Assembly (NCBI RefSeq): GCF_000934605.2
Contig: NZ_CP010898.2
Span: 36,283 to 100,282, forward strand
From: Pandoraea vervacti
GTDB taxonomy: Bacteria > Pseudomonadota > Gammaproteobacteria > Burkholderiales > Burkholderiaceae
Reading direction: 5' to 3'
Length of the DNA stretch: 64,000 nt
Of the stretch, positions 34,779-43,249 are shown piece after piece. Positions within the stretch are counted from its first letter, which is position 1. Every line of letters begins with the position of its first letter. The notes beneath the pieces are model-generated. The model had not been told where the DNA came from and did not search any database. It saw only the letters and a program-made list of their open reading frames with translations. The translations under genes and the position numbers were made by a program.

Positions 34779-34792
34779 TTGATATATGTCAA
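34779..34792. promoter_or_regulatory. FNR/Anr-type box upstream of the hydrogenase operon
   Basis: TTGATATATGTCAA matches the consensus at 9 of 10 positions. With the usual -41.5 spacing, transcription would begin near 34744, just before the first gene. An IS6 element ends only 120 bases further upstream, so little native promoter remains beyond the box. Confidence 0.7.
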
Positions 34793-34911
34793 ACGCAGAG
34801 CACTGGGTGTCACGGATCGGCGTATTGAGGCCATTTCGGGATCGGCGTATTTCTGCTGGCCGAACAACTGTCAGGAAATCCGACGGCGAGCATACTGCAA
34901 GGATGCGGCGG

Positions 34912-35743
34912 GGTTCTGTCGCGATAACGAAGTTACGCCGAAGCGAAGCCAGGGGCAGGTTGGTTTTTACGCGGCCAGTGCATAGAATTGCTCAGCAGGG
35001 GACGCACGGCGTCCCTTGGGGGCAAGCATTTGCCCCTTGCGAATCATGTGCATGGCCTCGATGCCGCCTAGGACAATGCGGGCACAACGGAAATTCTGGA
35101 AACCCAGCATCGGTCTGACGCGCCGTTTGATCGCGCGATGGTCCTGCTCGCCGAGGTTATTCAGATACTTGTTCTGGCGGATTTCGATGGGTATCTCGCG
35201 CTGGGCGCCCAGCGCCTGCAGCGCGGCGCGGTTCGCCCCGCTTTTGTTAACGGTGACGGTCTTCGGCGCGCCCCGCCCGGCGGTGGCTTTTTCGAGGAAA
35301 CGACGTGCGGCGGCGGTATGACGGCGCGCGCACAACAGAGAGTCGATGGTGTGCCCCGCCGTGTCCACCGCCCGGTAGAGGTATTTCCACTGGCCTCTGA
35401 CCTGAATATAGGTCTCGTCCATGCGCCAGCTCTCACCCACTGGGCGCAGGCGGCGACGTATCGCTTTCTCGAAAACCGGCAGCCACTTGATCACCCAGCG
35501 ATGGATCGTCGAGTGGTCCACCGCCACGCCTCGTTCGGCCATCATTTCCTCCAGATCTCGCGAGCTCAGCGAACAGGCTACGCACACACTGCAACATAAT
35601 CTCCAACGGGTAGTGCAACCGCTTCAGGACCTTGGCGATGCCTGCGGGCAAGGGCTTTTTCGGCGGTTTGGCTGCGCGCTTCATCGACTGGGTTCCCGGT
35701 GCTTGAAACTGTAGAATCTACTTGACTATCTTGCGACGGAACC
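34912..35743 (-). mobile_element. IS6-family insertion sequence
   Basis: Ends are the imperfect inverted repeats GGTTCTGTCGCGATAACG (left) and GGTTCCGTCGCAAG (right, read inward). The element is 832 bp and carries one transposase gene with a small deletion. No 8-bp target duplication is seen (TGCGGCGG left, CTATCGGG right), so a rearrangement between two copies may have occurred; a related fragment lies at 168-344. Confidence 0.8.
34967..35684 (-). pseudogene. IS6-family DDE transposase with a small internal deletion
   Basis: From ATG 35684 (MKRAAKPPKKPLPAGIAKVL) the frame reaches YPLEIMLQCVR; the rest of the protein continues in another frame from ACSLSSRDLEEMMAERGVAV. Family members read CVRWYxAYxLSxRDLEE here, so an 8-base deletion between short repeats (CGTA) explains the break. 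Downstream the DDE residues are intact: WRMDETYIQVRGQWKYLYRA, TVNKSGANRAAL region and NLGEQDHRAIKRRVRPML. The C-terminal part could be translated from an internal GTG, but an active enzyme is unlikely. Confidence 0.8.
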
Positions 35744-36396
35744 CTATCGGGCGTACACCTGAAATGTGCGCCGTCCTCGCTCGTTGGCGCGGGGGGGTTG
35801 CGCGCTAGGCGGCCGCTGCTGGCGCGCCCGGTCGCGGCCCGGCAATGCGGGCCAAATCGTTGATGGGGCGGGATTTTTCGACAGGGGTAAGGGAAAAGGC
35901 GCGAATAAAAGCAGAAAAATGCCGCTATAGAGTATTGGAGTAATGTAACTATTCTGATGAGAACGGCTCTCATCTGCGTTCCCTTCACCGGCCACATGGG
36001 CGTGACGGCGCAGGGCGCGCCGGCGCCGTGGCTTTGGCGCCGCCCTGCCCAGTGCGCGGCCGGGTGAGCCAAGTGCGCCGGGCTGAGCGGTCCTCTGAGT
36101 GCCTCTGAGGGTCCCTCACGCCTGCCTTCAGGTCCTGGCCCAAAATGACGCCGCTGGCTTCGTGGCGGCCTCGCGTGACGATCGCCACCGCGGCGTTTTC
36201 GTGGGCACGCCCGCACAGCACAGGCTGCGGCCCCGCCGGGGTTGCCCCGTCATCGCGAGGCTTGTCACTGCCGGCTTGCGCGCCAGCGGCGGCGAGCCGG
36301 CAAGCGCCTCACGTGCCGGGCACCACGTGAGCCACCGCCGCAGCCCGTGCTGCCCGGTGGACCGCACCGCAAGGCGCGTGGATTCGGCGAACCGGA
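35744..36396. other. Gene-free stretch with a hairpin and one copy of a degenerate repeat
   Basis: No protein gene is convincing. A perfect 7-bp hairpin (GATGAGA-ACGGC-TCTCATC, 35956-35974) is followed by TTCACCGGCCACATGGGCGT; a similar hairpin-plus-sequence occurs at 38570-38625 on the other side of the repeat-protein gene. Confidence 0.45.
35956..36005 (+). repeat. Degenerate direct repeat, copy 1, flanking the helical-repeat gene
   Basis: Begins with the hairpin described for this stretch and runs into TTCACCGGCC-N6-GGGCGTG. Copy 2 at 38570-38625 has GAGAATTGTTCTCAT then TTCACCGGCC-N6-GGGCGTG in the same orientation. Similarity is partial, with two gaps. Confidence 0.4.
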
Positions 36397-38355
36397 TCAG
36401 AGATTTCGGTCGAACAGGACTGCCTGCTCAGACGTGCTTTCAGCGAGCAAACGTAACCGCTCTCGCCTCTCGGCGTCCGGCTCAAGCCGGTTCGCCCGCC
36501 AGAAGGCACGGGCGGCCTGCGGAAACATTTTGCTCTGGAGGTAAGCATGGCCGGCCGGCGCAGGCCGATTCACTCGCTCGAAGAGGGGCGCGGCCTGCAA
36601 GAAGTCTCCCCCCTCCGCATAGGCCACGGCGGCCGCCAAGTACGCACGCTCCCGCTGGTAAAGACCTGCGGCTGTCAGGAAGGCTTTGTTCCCCTTGTCT
36701 GTGGGCTCCCCCGCCGCCCTGAGGGCGAAGCCGAGCTGTGTGTAGGCGTCTGCGGCCTGCAAGAGCTCGTCCGCCGCCAAGTAGTGGCGGGCAGCCTGCG
36801 CGCAAGGGACTATAGCCCGCGCATACTGCCCCGCGAGCATATAGGCGTGTGTCGCCGCCGCGGGCAAACCATCTCCCATGAAGGCGTCTCCGGCCCATTC
36901 GTAGGCTTCTTCTGCCAGCTCTTTGTGCTCCTGTTCCACATCCTTGGCGTTTTCGTCCCGCGCGTGCTGCGCCACCGCCGCATGGGCTTCTGCGGCCATC
37001 AGGTAGTAGTGTGCGGCTGGCAGGGGCTGACGAACCTCTGTGCCGCCGATTGCGGCCCACCGGTAAACGGTTGCTGCGTTGTCATTGGCGTCTGAGGCCA
37101 ACTTGGGGTCACCGAGTTCGGTGTAGAGGTCTGCGACGCTGCGCCAGACGTCGCCGGCCAAGCCGTGCCGGCCTGCCTTCGTGTTCGCCTCGGCGGCCTG
37201 CTGGTAGGCGGCTAGCGCCTTGCGGGGCTCACGCGCCCGTGTCGAGGCGAGGGCGGCCCACAGCCAGGCGTCGGCGGCCGGACCGGGCTGTTCCACGTCT
37301 GTGTAGGCTTGCGCAGCTCGCACATAGGCGGCGGCGGCCTGCGCGTACCGCCCCTTCTCTGGACGGGCGTCGGCGTCCGCCCTGACGGCGTGGGCAGCCC
37401 ACAGGTGGGCGACGGCGGCCTGCCCGGGCTCACCCGCCCCCCGGTAGGCGTCGGCGGCCTTCTGGCAGATGTCCACCGCTTTCATAGGCTGATGCGTCTG
37501 CATATAGAGGTCGGCGGCCCGCAGGTAGGCGTCGCCGGCCACACCGGGCGCACCCGCCAACAGGTAGCCGTTTGCGGCAGTCAGGTAGGCGGCGGCGGCC
37601 TTCAGGCGCGCGTCCGCCGCCTTCAGGGGCTGAGACGTCTGCGTGTAGAGGTCGGCGGCTCTCAGGCAGACTTCGGCTGCCTTCAGAGGCTGAAAAGACC
37701 CCCGGTAGGCGTCAGCGGCCCCCAGGTAGGCTTCCGCGGCCAGATCGGGCTGGCCCGCCCGCGTGAAGAGGTCGGCTGCCTTTAAGTAGTCTCCGGCGGC
37801 CTGCGCACTGGCGTCCTCGGGCGTCCTATCGATGCTCCCTGCCAACAGGGGGGTGCCTGCCCGCTGGAAGTACAGGTGGCCAGCCAGACAATACGCATCG
37901 GCCTGCGCGAAGTATTGGCTGTCGGCGTGGGCGAAGTATTTGGAAAATGCGTTATCACCCTGACTGTTCTCAAGGCTTTGCAGCAACGCCTCCTGCCCGG
38001 TGGGCGTGAGACGCACGGCCAGCGTCCTGAGGGCCTCGTCGCGGTCGGGCTCAATCCACTGTGTCGTCTGGTTCCGTTGTGCGGCGAAGTCACACAGTAT
38101 CAGGGAGGCAAGCGCGCGCCCGACCCCCTCGGGATCCACGCCGTCAAAGGTCTCAGGGGGAAAGATCGTCAGCGCCGACGCCTGCAGACCCTCATGAGCG
38201 GCGTTGACCATTGCCTTACGACGGAAGTCAATCGTAGCCAGTATCGCGCCAAGCGCCTCGGCGCACCCGCGCGGGACTTGACCGGCGTACCCCGTGGTCG
38301 GGGTCGATCCCGTCGGGGGAGCTGCGAAAAGTGCATCGGAAAGGGCCTCAGACAT
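36397..38355 (-). CDS. Large alanine-rich protein of about 20-residue helical repeats
   Basis: About 652 residues from ATG 38355 (MSEALSDALFAAP); the frame is open a little further upstream. After an N-terminal region of about 180 residues, the core (about residues 190-430) is built from near-perfect 20-residue units such as AAEVCLRAADLYTQTSQPLK and AGDAYLRAADLYMQTHQPMK, consensus A-A-x-A-Y-x-x-A-A-D-x-Y-x-x-x-x-Q-P-x-x, occasionally stretched to 27. This looks like an alpha-solenoid related to SNAP/TPR helical hairpins with half-TPR periodicity. The tail keeps looser A-x-A-Y repeats. No signal peptide or membrane segment. A scaffold or secreted effector is conceivable, but function is unknown. 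Flanked by degenerate direct repeats. Confidence 0.7.
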   Translation of the reverse strand: MSEALSDALFAAPPTGSTPTTGYAGQVPRGCAEALGAILATIDFRRKAMVNAAHEGLQASALTIFPPETFDGVDPEGVGRALASLILCDFAAQRNQTTQWIEPDRDEALRTLAVRLTPTGQEALLQSLENSQGDNAFSKYFAHADSQYFAQADAYCLAGHLYFQRAGTPLLAGSIDRTPEDASAQAAGDYLKAADLFTRAGQPDLAAEAYLGAADAYRGSFQPLKAAEVCLRAADLYTQTSQPLKAADARLKAAAAYLTAANGYLLAGAPGVAGDAYLRAADLYMQTHQPMKAVDICQKAADAYRGAGEPGQAAVAHLWAAHAVRADADARPEKGRYAQAAAAYVRAAQAYTDVEQPGPAADAWLWAALASTRAREPRKALAAYQQAAEANTKAGRHGLAGDVWRSVADLYTELGDPKLASDANDNAATVYRWAAIGGTEVRQPLPAAHYYLMAAEAHAAVAQHARDENAKDVEQEHKELAEEAYEWAGDAFMGDGLPAAATHAYMLAGQYARAIVPCAQAARHYLAADELLQAADAYTQLGFALRAAGEPTDKGNKAFLTAAGLYQRERAYLAAAVAYAEGGDFLQAAPLFERVNRPAPAGHAYLQSKMFPQAARAFWRANRLEPDAERRERLRLLAESTSEQAVLFDRNL

Positions 38356-38569
38356 ACAGGAGCAAAACCCATAGATACCATCGTCAGCCGCGCTGGGCTT
38401 GCGGATTCTGACCAAAACATGTGGCAACGGAGCAGCGCGTGCGCGGGATCAGTGAAACCGGCATGGCGCGCATGATCCCATACGGGCAGAAAGCTCCGGA
38501 TATCCGGCATGCCGTAGCGCCCGCCGTGTAGAGCCGCGTCGAACCGCGGCTTGGGTATGTAGATATCTA

Positions 38570-38625
38570 TTTGAGAATTGTTCTCATCGCCACCTCCCAT
38601 TCACCGGCCGCGCGGGCGTGGCGGG
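38570..38625 (+). repeat. Degenerate direct repeat, copy 2, flanking the helical-repeat gene
   Basis: GAGAATTGTTCTC hairpin at 38573-38585, then TTCACCGGCC and GGGCGTGG, resembling copy 1 at 35956-36005. Confidence 0.4.
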
Positions 38626-38898
38626 GGCGCTCTCCCCTCACCGGCCCTTCTCTCTCGCCCGCACCCGGCGACGGGGGTGGCGCGCACACACACGACAACG
38701 GCGATGCCCCGTGCGATGGGCAAGCGCCATGCGCGTGGAGAGTCTGCAGGATCGCCAGTTTGGCCTATGTCGGACGCGCTAAAAACGTTAAGATTGCCGT
38801 CAATTTGCCGGGGTGCCGCGTCGTCGATGAGGAGGCGGCGAGTAATCGACCGCTTGCGCGGTGCCGACTGGTTTTCCATGTGGCTGCCGCTCTACCCC

Positions 38899-39130
38899 CT
38901 GTCAGAGTTCGAACGGAACTTGATAAAAGAGCGCGCCCGGGCCTGTCTAGCTACCGCCCGAGCCCGCAGCCGGGGCCGGTGACCGCAAGCCTAAGCTGAA
39001 CGAGCAGCAGGTGCGCGAGATCAGGGCGCGGTTGCGCGCGCCGGACCTTCAGGTGGCCGAGGTGGCCACGCCGATATGGCGTGGTGCCGCCCTTTACAAA
39101 CACGTTGGCGTGGTCGCGCCGCGCCAATGA
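38899..39130 (+). pseudogene. 3' remnant of a serine recombinase (resolvase/invertase)
   Basis: One frame reads LSEFERNLIKERARACLATA and ARSRGR. A shifted frame then continues RKPKLNEQQVREIRARLRAP and ends ALYKHVGVVAPRQ. These correspond to the conserved end of the catalytic domain (EFERxLIxERTxAGL) and the C-terminal helix-turn-helix (LYKHV) of Tn3-type resolvases. At least one frameshift and loss of the N-terminal catalytic serine region make it dead. It ends 12 bases before the methyltransferase gene. Confidence 0.65.
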
Positions 39131-39142
39131 GGATGAGATGGC

Positions 39143-40612
39143 ATGCTCCAACAACTAGATACCGCTGATCGCGTCCGCCGCGACGTGGCTCCATGCATTG
39201 CCCAGAGGCGCAAGTCTGCGCTGGGTCAGTTCATGACGCCTGCGAGTGTGGCCCGCTTCATGGCGAGCCTGTTTCCCCCCAGTACCCTGCAGACCTGTCG
39301 CTTGCTGGACGCAGGCGCGGGTGTCGGTGCCCTCTCCTGCGCCTTCCTCGATCGCTGGCTTGCCGGTGGCTTCGGATTCGAGGCCGTCGAAGCGACGGCT
39401 TATGAAGTGGACGCGACGCTGCGCGCACACCTTAGCCAGCACCTGAGGAGTTACAGTCAGGTCAAGGCCGAAGTCCTCGCCGAGGATTACATCGAACGGG
39501 CAGCCGCCGAGGGTTTGCTCGATAAGGGCTACACTCACGCGATCCTCAATCCGCCCTACAAGAAGATCAACAGCCGATCAGCCCACCGGCTGGCGCTGCG
39601 CTCGATCGGTATTGAGACGGTGAACCTGTATTCGGCCTTCGTCGCGCTGGCCGTAGCCCAGGCCGCCCCGGGCGGCCAGATTGTGGCGATCCTTCCGCGC
39701 AGCTTTTGCAACGGGCCGTACTACCGCCCGTTCCGTCACTTCATTTTTGCGCGGGCAGCCATTTGCCACATGCACCTCTTCGGGGCGCGCAACAAGGCAT
39801 TCAAGGACGATGAAGTGCTGCAAGAGAACGTCATCATCCGCCTTGAACGAGGCGGCCACCAAGGGCCCGTGACGATCACCACGTCGAGCGACGACAGTTT
39901 CACCGACCTCGTCACGCACGAGCACCCGTTCGAGCGAATCGTGTTCCCGGATGACCCCGAGCGGTTTATCCATGTACCCACCACAGCCGCGAAAAGCGCC
40001 ATCGAGCTATCGTCAGCGGTGCGCTATTCGCTGGCGGATCTGGGCCTCAAGGTGTCGACCGGGCCCGTGGTGGATTTTCGCGTCAAAGCCCACTTGCGCG
40101 ACATGCCCGAAGCAGGCACAGCGCCGCTGATCTACCCCGGGCATCTGCGCAGCGCCGGCACGGTGTGGCCGGTGCCAGGTTTGAAAAAGCCGAACGCGAT
40201 CGTGCGCTGCGCCGAGACGGAAAAGTGGCTGTATCCCAACGGCTTCTACTGCCTGGTGCGCCGGTTCTCATCGAAAGAAGAGAAGCGTCGCGTAGTGGCG
40301 AGCGTGGTGGATCCGGCGACTTTTGGGGAACATACCAGGCTGGGCTTCGAGAACCACGTGAATCTCATTCACGAGAACAAGCGCGGCTTGCCGGAGTTGC
40401 TGGCCCGAGGGCTCGCCGTGTTCCTGAACAGCACCGCCGTTGACGAGAGCTTTCGCCGCTTCAACGGCCACACACAGGTCAACGCCACTGATCTCAAGCT
40501 GATGAAGTACCCAAACCGTGAGGCGCTGATCGGGCTGGGTACGTGGGCCAGGCAGCACAGCGAAATCACGCAGGAAATGATCGATGAACAACTCGCGAAA
40601 TTGACCGCATGA
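39143..40612 (+). CDS. Adenine-specific DNA methyltransferase of a type II PstI/BsuBI-like system
   Basis: 489 residues. The SAM-binding region is CRLLDAGAGVGALSCAFLDR and the catalytic motif is NPPY (HAILNPPYKKINS), typical of N6-adenine methylases. The C-terminal half (GPVVDFRVKAHL, LIYPGHLRSAG) resembles target-recognition regions of BsuBI/PstI methylases. It protects host DNA from the neighbouring endonuclease, whose start overlaps as ATGA. Intact. Confidence 0.88.
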   Translation: MLQQLDTADRVRRDVAPCIAQRRKSALGQFMTPASVARFMASLFPPSTLQTCRLLDAGAGVGALSCAFLDRWLAGGFGFEAVEATAYEVDATLRAHLSQHLRSYSQVKAEVLAEDYIERAAAEGLLDKGYTHAILNPPYKKINSRSAHRLALRSIGIETVNLYSAFVALAVAQAAPGGQIVAILPRSFCNGPYYRPFRHFIFARAAICHMHLFGARNKAFKDDEVLQENVIIRLERGGHQGPVTITTSSDDSFTDLVTHEHPFERIVFPDDPERFIHVPTTAAKSAIELSSAVRYSLADLGLKVSTGPVVDFRVKAHLRDMPEAGTAPLIYPGHLRSAGTVWPVPGLKKPNAIVRCAETEKWLYPNGFYCLVRRFSSKEEKRRVVASVVDPATFGEHTRLGFENHVNLIHENKRGLPELLARGLAVFLNSTAVDESFRRFNGHTQVNATDLKLMKYPNREALIGLGTWARQHSEITQEMIDEQLAKLTA

Positions 40613-41565
40613 CCGACAAGAAGAATGACTATATCGAGGCCGCCCACCAGATCATCATTTCCCTGGGCTTACCTCGGGCACAGCAAAACGAGCGTTCGGC
40701 CCTCGCGCTGCTGGCCCTGCTGAACCTCACCCCAGACAAGAGGTGGGCAGATGCGGGAAACCCACTTGTCGGCATCACACCCATCATGGATTGGGCACGC
40801 GAACACTACGGCAAGATTTACGCGCCGAACACCCGCGAGACTTTCCGCCGCCAAACCATGCACCAGTTCTGCGACGCTGGCGTGGCGCTCTACAACCCGG
40901 ATAAACCCGACCGTGCGGTCAACAGCCCGAAGGCCGTCTATCAAATCGAACCCGCCGCGCTCAAGCTGCTGCGCAGCTTTGGCAGCGAGCAGTGGCACGA
41001 CAACCTCACCGCCTATCTGGCCGAGCGCGAAACGCTGGTGGCCAAGTACGCGAAGGCGCGCACGCAGACCCGCATCCCTGTTGAGGTTGCGCCGGGCCAG
41101 GCAATCACGCTCAGTCCTGGCGAACATAGCGAACTGATCCGGGCCATCATTGAGGACTTCGCGCCCCGCTTTGCGCCGGGTAGCGTGCTGGTCTATGCCG
41201 GGGACACCGGTGATAAATGGGGCTACTTCGACGCTGCGCTGCTGGCCGAGCTGGGCGTGAATGTGGACGCGCACGGCAAGATGCCCGATGTGGTGTTGCA
41301 CTTCACCGAGAAAAATTGGCTGCTACTGGTGGAGTCCGTCACCAGTCACGGCCCGGTCGATGGCAAGCGCCACGCCGAACTCGCCAGACTCTTCGCGGAT
41401 TCCAAAGCCGGGCTGGTGTTTGTGACGGCCTTCCCGAATCGCTCCGTCATGGGCCGATATCTCGGCGACATCGCATGGGAGACGGAGGTATGGGTGGCCG
41501 ATGCGCCATCGCACCTGATTCACTTCAACGGTGTGCGCTTCCTCGGCCCCTACGCAAGCGAATAG
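40609..41565 (+). CDS. BsuBI/PstI-family restriction endonuclease
   Basis: 318 residues. The N-terminal winged-helix-like part (LALLALLNLTPDKRWADAGN; REHYGKIYAPNTRETFRRQT) and C-terminal nuclease core match this family: YAGDTGDKWGYFDAALLAEL, HGKMPDVVLHFTEKNWLLLV and ESVTSHGPVDGKRHAEL give the D...ExT/K-like catalytic set. The family cuts CTGCAG, so that is the expected target, inferred only. Its coupling to the methylase suggests a plasmid-stabilising or defence role. Confidence 0.88.
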   Translation: MTDKKNDYIEAAHQIIISLGLPRAQQNERSALALLALLNLTPDKRWADAGNPLVGITPIMDWAREHYGKIYAPNTRETFRRQTMHQFCDAGVALYNPDKPDRAVNSPKAVYQIEPAALKLLRSFGSEQWHDNLTAYLAERETLVAKYAKARTQTRIPVEVAPGQAITLSPGEHSELIRAIIEDFAPRFAPGSVLVYAGDTGDKWGYFDAALLAELGVNVDAHGKMPDVVLHFTEKNWLLLVESVTSHGPVDGKRHAELARLFADSKAGLVFVTAFPNRSVMGRYLGDIAWETEVWVADAPSHLIHFNGVRFLGPYASE

Positions 41566-41853
41566 CGTCCGGGGGCTAAGCGGTTTCGATACTTCCGTCT
41601 TTGTGCTCGCAGGTGCTCGACGTAGACGGTTCCTCACTGCCACCGCACCATCCCCTCAAGCTGCCATGTGGCCGACGTTGCGTGTACGTGCCATCGAGCC
41701 GGCCGCAACCGTCCACCCGGCGATAACCAGCGCCCCTTCCCAAGGCACCTCAGGCACTGCCGAAGGAGATCCCCCGATTCTGAGAGGGCGCCATTCGACA
41801 TGCAGGGGAAAGCGCTCAGAGTTAGCGTTCGCCAACATTGTGACGTCAGGCAA

Positions 41854-43194
41854 TTACACCGGACATCTTGCCGCCAGCTTGCGCATCGTGCGCAATGCGG
41901 CGAGCGCGTCGGCGGCCGCGCTCGTCAACGAACGTGCTGCGTCGTTCTTTTGAAGCAATGGATGCACCTGATGGGCCCTTGCTACCGGGGGCGGCGACAG
42001 ATCAGAAGCCGACTGGAACAGCTCGCGGCTCGCGAACTGGTTCGGGGCGTGCGGCACGACCGATTCCGTTTGGCACTTCGCGGCACGCTCACGTTGAGCG
42101 ATCGCAGCGCCCCGGAGTTGGGCAAGTTCATGCGCGCCGACCACGCGGAGCGTGCCCTGCTTAACCGACCGCATGAACGCGACCTGCCAGTTCGCCACGC
42201 TGCGGCGCACGACCCCTTCGGCAAGGTCCGTGATGGCCAGCGTGCGCCCGCCGTCGTCGACCACGCACTGGCGCAGCCCCGCGGCGTCGACGAAGACTTT
42301 CCCCAACGCGGCGCGCACAAACGCCTCGGCGCTGCGCGCTTCCGCGGCAACGACCTCCGCCCGGACTTTCTCGGCGGCTTTGGCGCGCAGGGCGTAGCCG
42401 AAGTCCACCGGCGACGCGAGCAGCTTGCGCAGGTAGTTGATCGGGCGGGCCGCCTTGGCGAGATGAGGCCAGGTGGCCTCGACAACCTCGGACAGGCGCT
42501 TGCCCTGCTCACGCGCCTCTCGCATCAGCCTGAAAATCAAATAGTCATGAAAACCCAAGGGGCGTAGACGCTCGAGGTCATGCGGGAGCTGGCCTGGTTG
42601 TCTCTTTTGCAAAGAGGTAGGGGAAAGATCCTTAGTTATAGCACCGTCTGCCACATTGGCAGACCGTACGTGAAAACATGGGGCCGCTTGGGGCGGAACG
42701 TCAGCGGGCGCCGGAGACGCTGCGGCATTCTCGGAAGTTTGGGGCTTATGGGCTTGGACGCTGGCCTCGCCGAGCTCGATGAGACCCAGAAGGATCGCGG
42801 CACGCGCGGACAGGTGCAAGTATGCGCGGCCAAACAGGCCGTGCGAGACGTAGCGGCGTTGGGCCGGGCGCTCGATAAGGCCGGCGGCTTCGAGATCGGT
42901 GAGACTGCGATAAAAGGTCCGCTCGGATTGCATGGCGCGCTCGCTCAGCAGTTCACGACGCGCGTAGATTTCCCCGTAGGGCTTTTTGGCGTCAACCGTA
43001 CGGGCGAGGGCGGCTAGAACAGCGCGGGCGCGCGCAGGGATACCGTCGAGGCGACTGGCGCGGTGCACGGCGCGCAAGATCACCCAGGGCAGATTGGTGT
43101 TGTCGGACTCAAGTGGGGTCTCTTTTTTGGAGGCATGCAAAAGCCCCTCGCCAGCAACGCAGTGTCGCGCGATAACCATAGCAGCGTCATCCAT
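41854..43194 (-). CDS. Plasmid replication initiation protein (putative)
   Basis: 446 residues from ATG 43194. The N-terminal third contains a winged helix (YARRELLSERAMQSERTFYR, SLTDLEAAGLIERPAQRRYV) of the kind seen in plasmid Rep and phage O-type initiators; the central part has HDYLIFRLMREAREQGKRLS and the region RPINYLRKLLASPVDF, a motif recurrent in Burkholderia plasmid replication proteins. The assignment is supported by the adjacent parAB genes, a palindrome touching the start codon and a small antisense-type RNA upstream. No iterons were recognised. Confidence 0.55.
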   Translation of the reverse strand: MDDAAMVIARHCVAGEGLLHASKKETPLESDNTNLPWVILRAVHRASRLDGIPARARAVLAALARTVDAKKPYGEIYARRELLSERAMQSERTFYRSLTDLEAAGLIERPAQRRYVSHGLFGRAYLHLSARAAILLGLIELGEASVQAHKPQTSENAAASPAPADVPPQAAPCFHVRSANVADGAITKDLSPTSLQKRQPGQLPHDLERLRPLGFHDYLIFRLMREAREQGKRLSEVVEATWPHLAKAARPINYLRKLLASPVDFGYALRAKAAEKVRAEVVAAEARSAEAFVRAALGKVFVDAAGLRQCVVDDGGRTLAITDLAEGVVRRSVANWQVAFMRSVKQGTLRVVGAHELAQLRGAAIAQRERAAKCQTESVVPHAPNQFASRELFQSASDLSPPPVARAHQVHPLLQKNDAARSLTSAAADALAALRTMRKLAARCPV

Positions 43195-43212
43195 ATTGAA
43201 ATGGATTTCAAT
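43195..43212. promoter_or_regulatory. Perfect palindrome abutting the replication gene start
   Basis: ATTGAAAT-GG-ATTTCAAT lies directly next to the start codon of the putative rep gene. An operator for autoregulation by the initiator, or a partition-type binding site, would fit. It covers the place where a ribosome-binding site should be; none is otherwise seen. Confidence 0.5.
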
Positions 43213-43215
43213 CGC

Positions 43216-43243
43216 TTGACTGTCCGCTTCGATGCGCTACACT
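43216..43243 (+). promoter_or_regulatory. Sigma-70-type promoter for a rightward small RNA
   Basis: TTGACT (43216-43221) and TACACT (43238-43243) are separated by 16 bases. It points away from rep, into the intergenic region ending in a strong terminator; no open frame lies between. Confidence 0.55.
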
Positions 43244-43249
43244 CAGGTC

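Noticed and set aside
37212..37785. Open frames opposite the helical-repeat gene with repetitive Gly/Val or Arg/Pro-rich sequence
   Set aside because: They are the antisense reading of the 60-bp repeat and have no independent start signals.
36397..38355. CRISPR-like array suspected from regular spacing
   Set aside because: The 60-bp period is coding, with no invariant short repeat plus unique spacers, and no cas genes.
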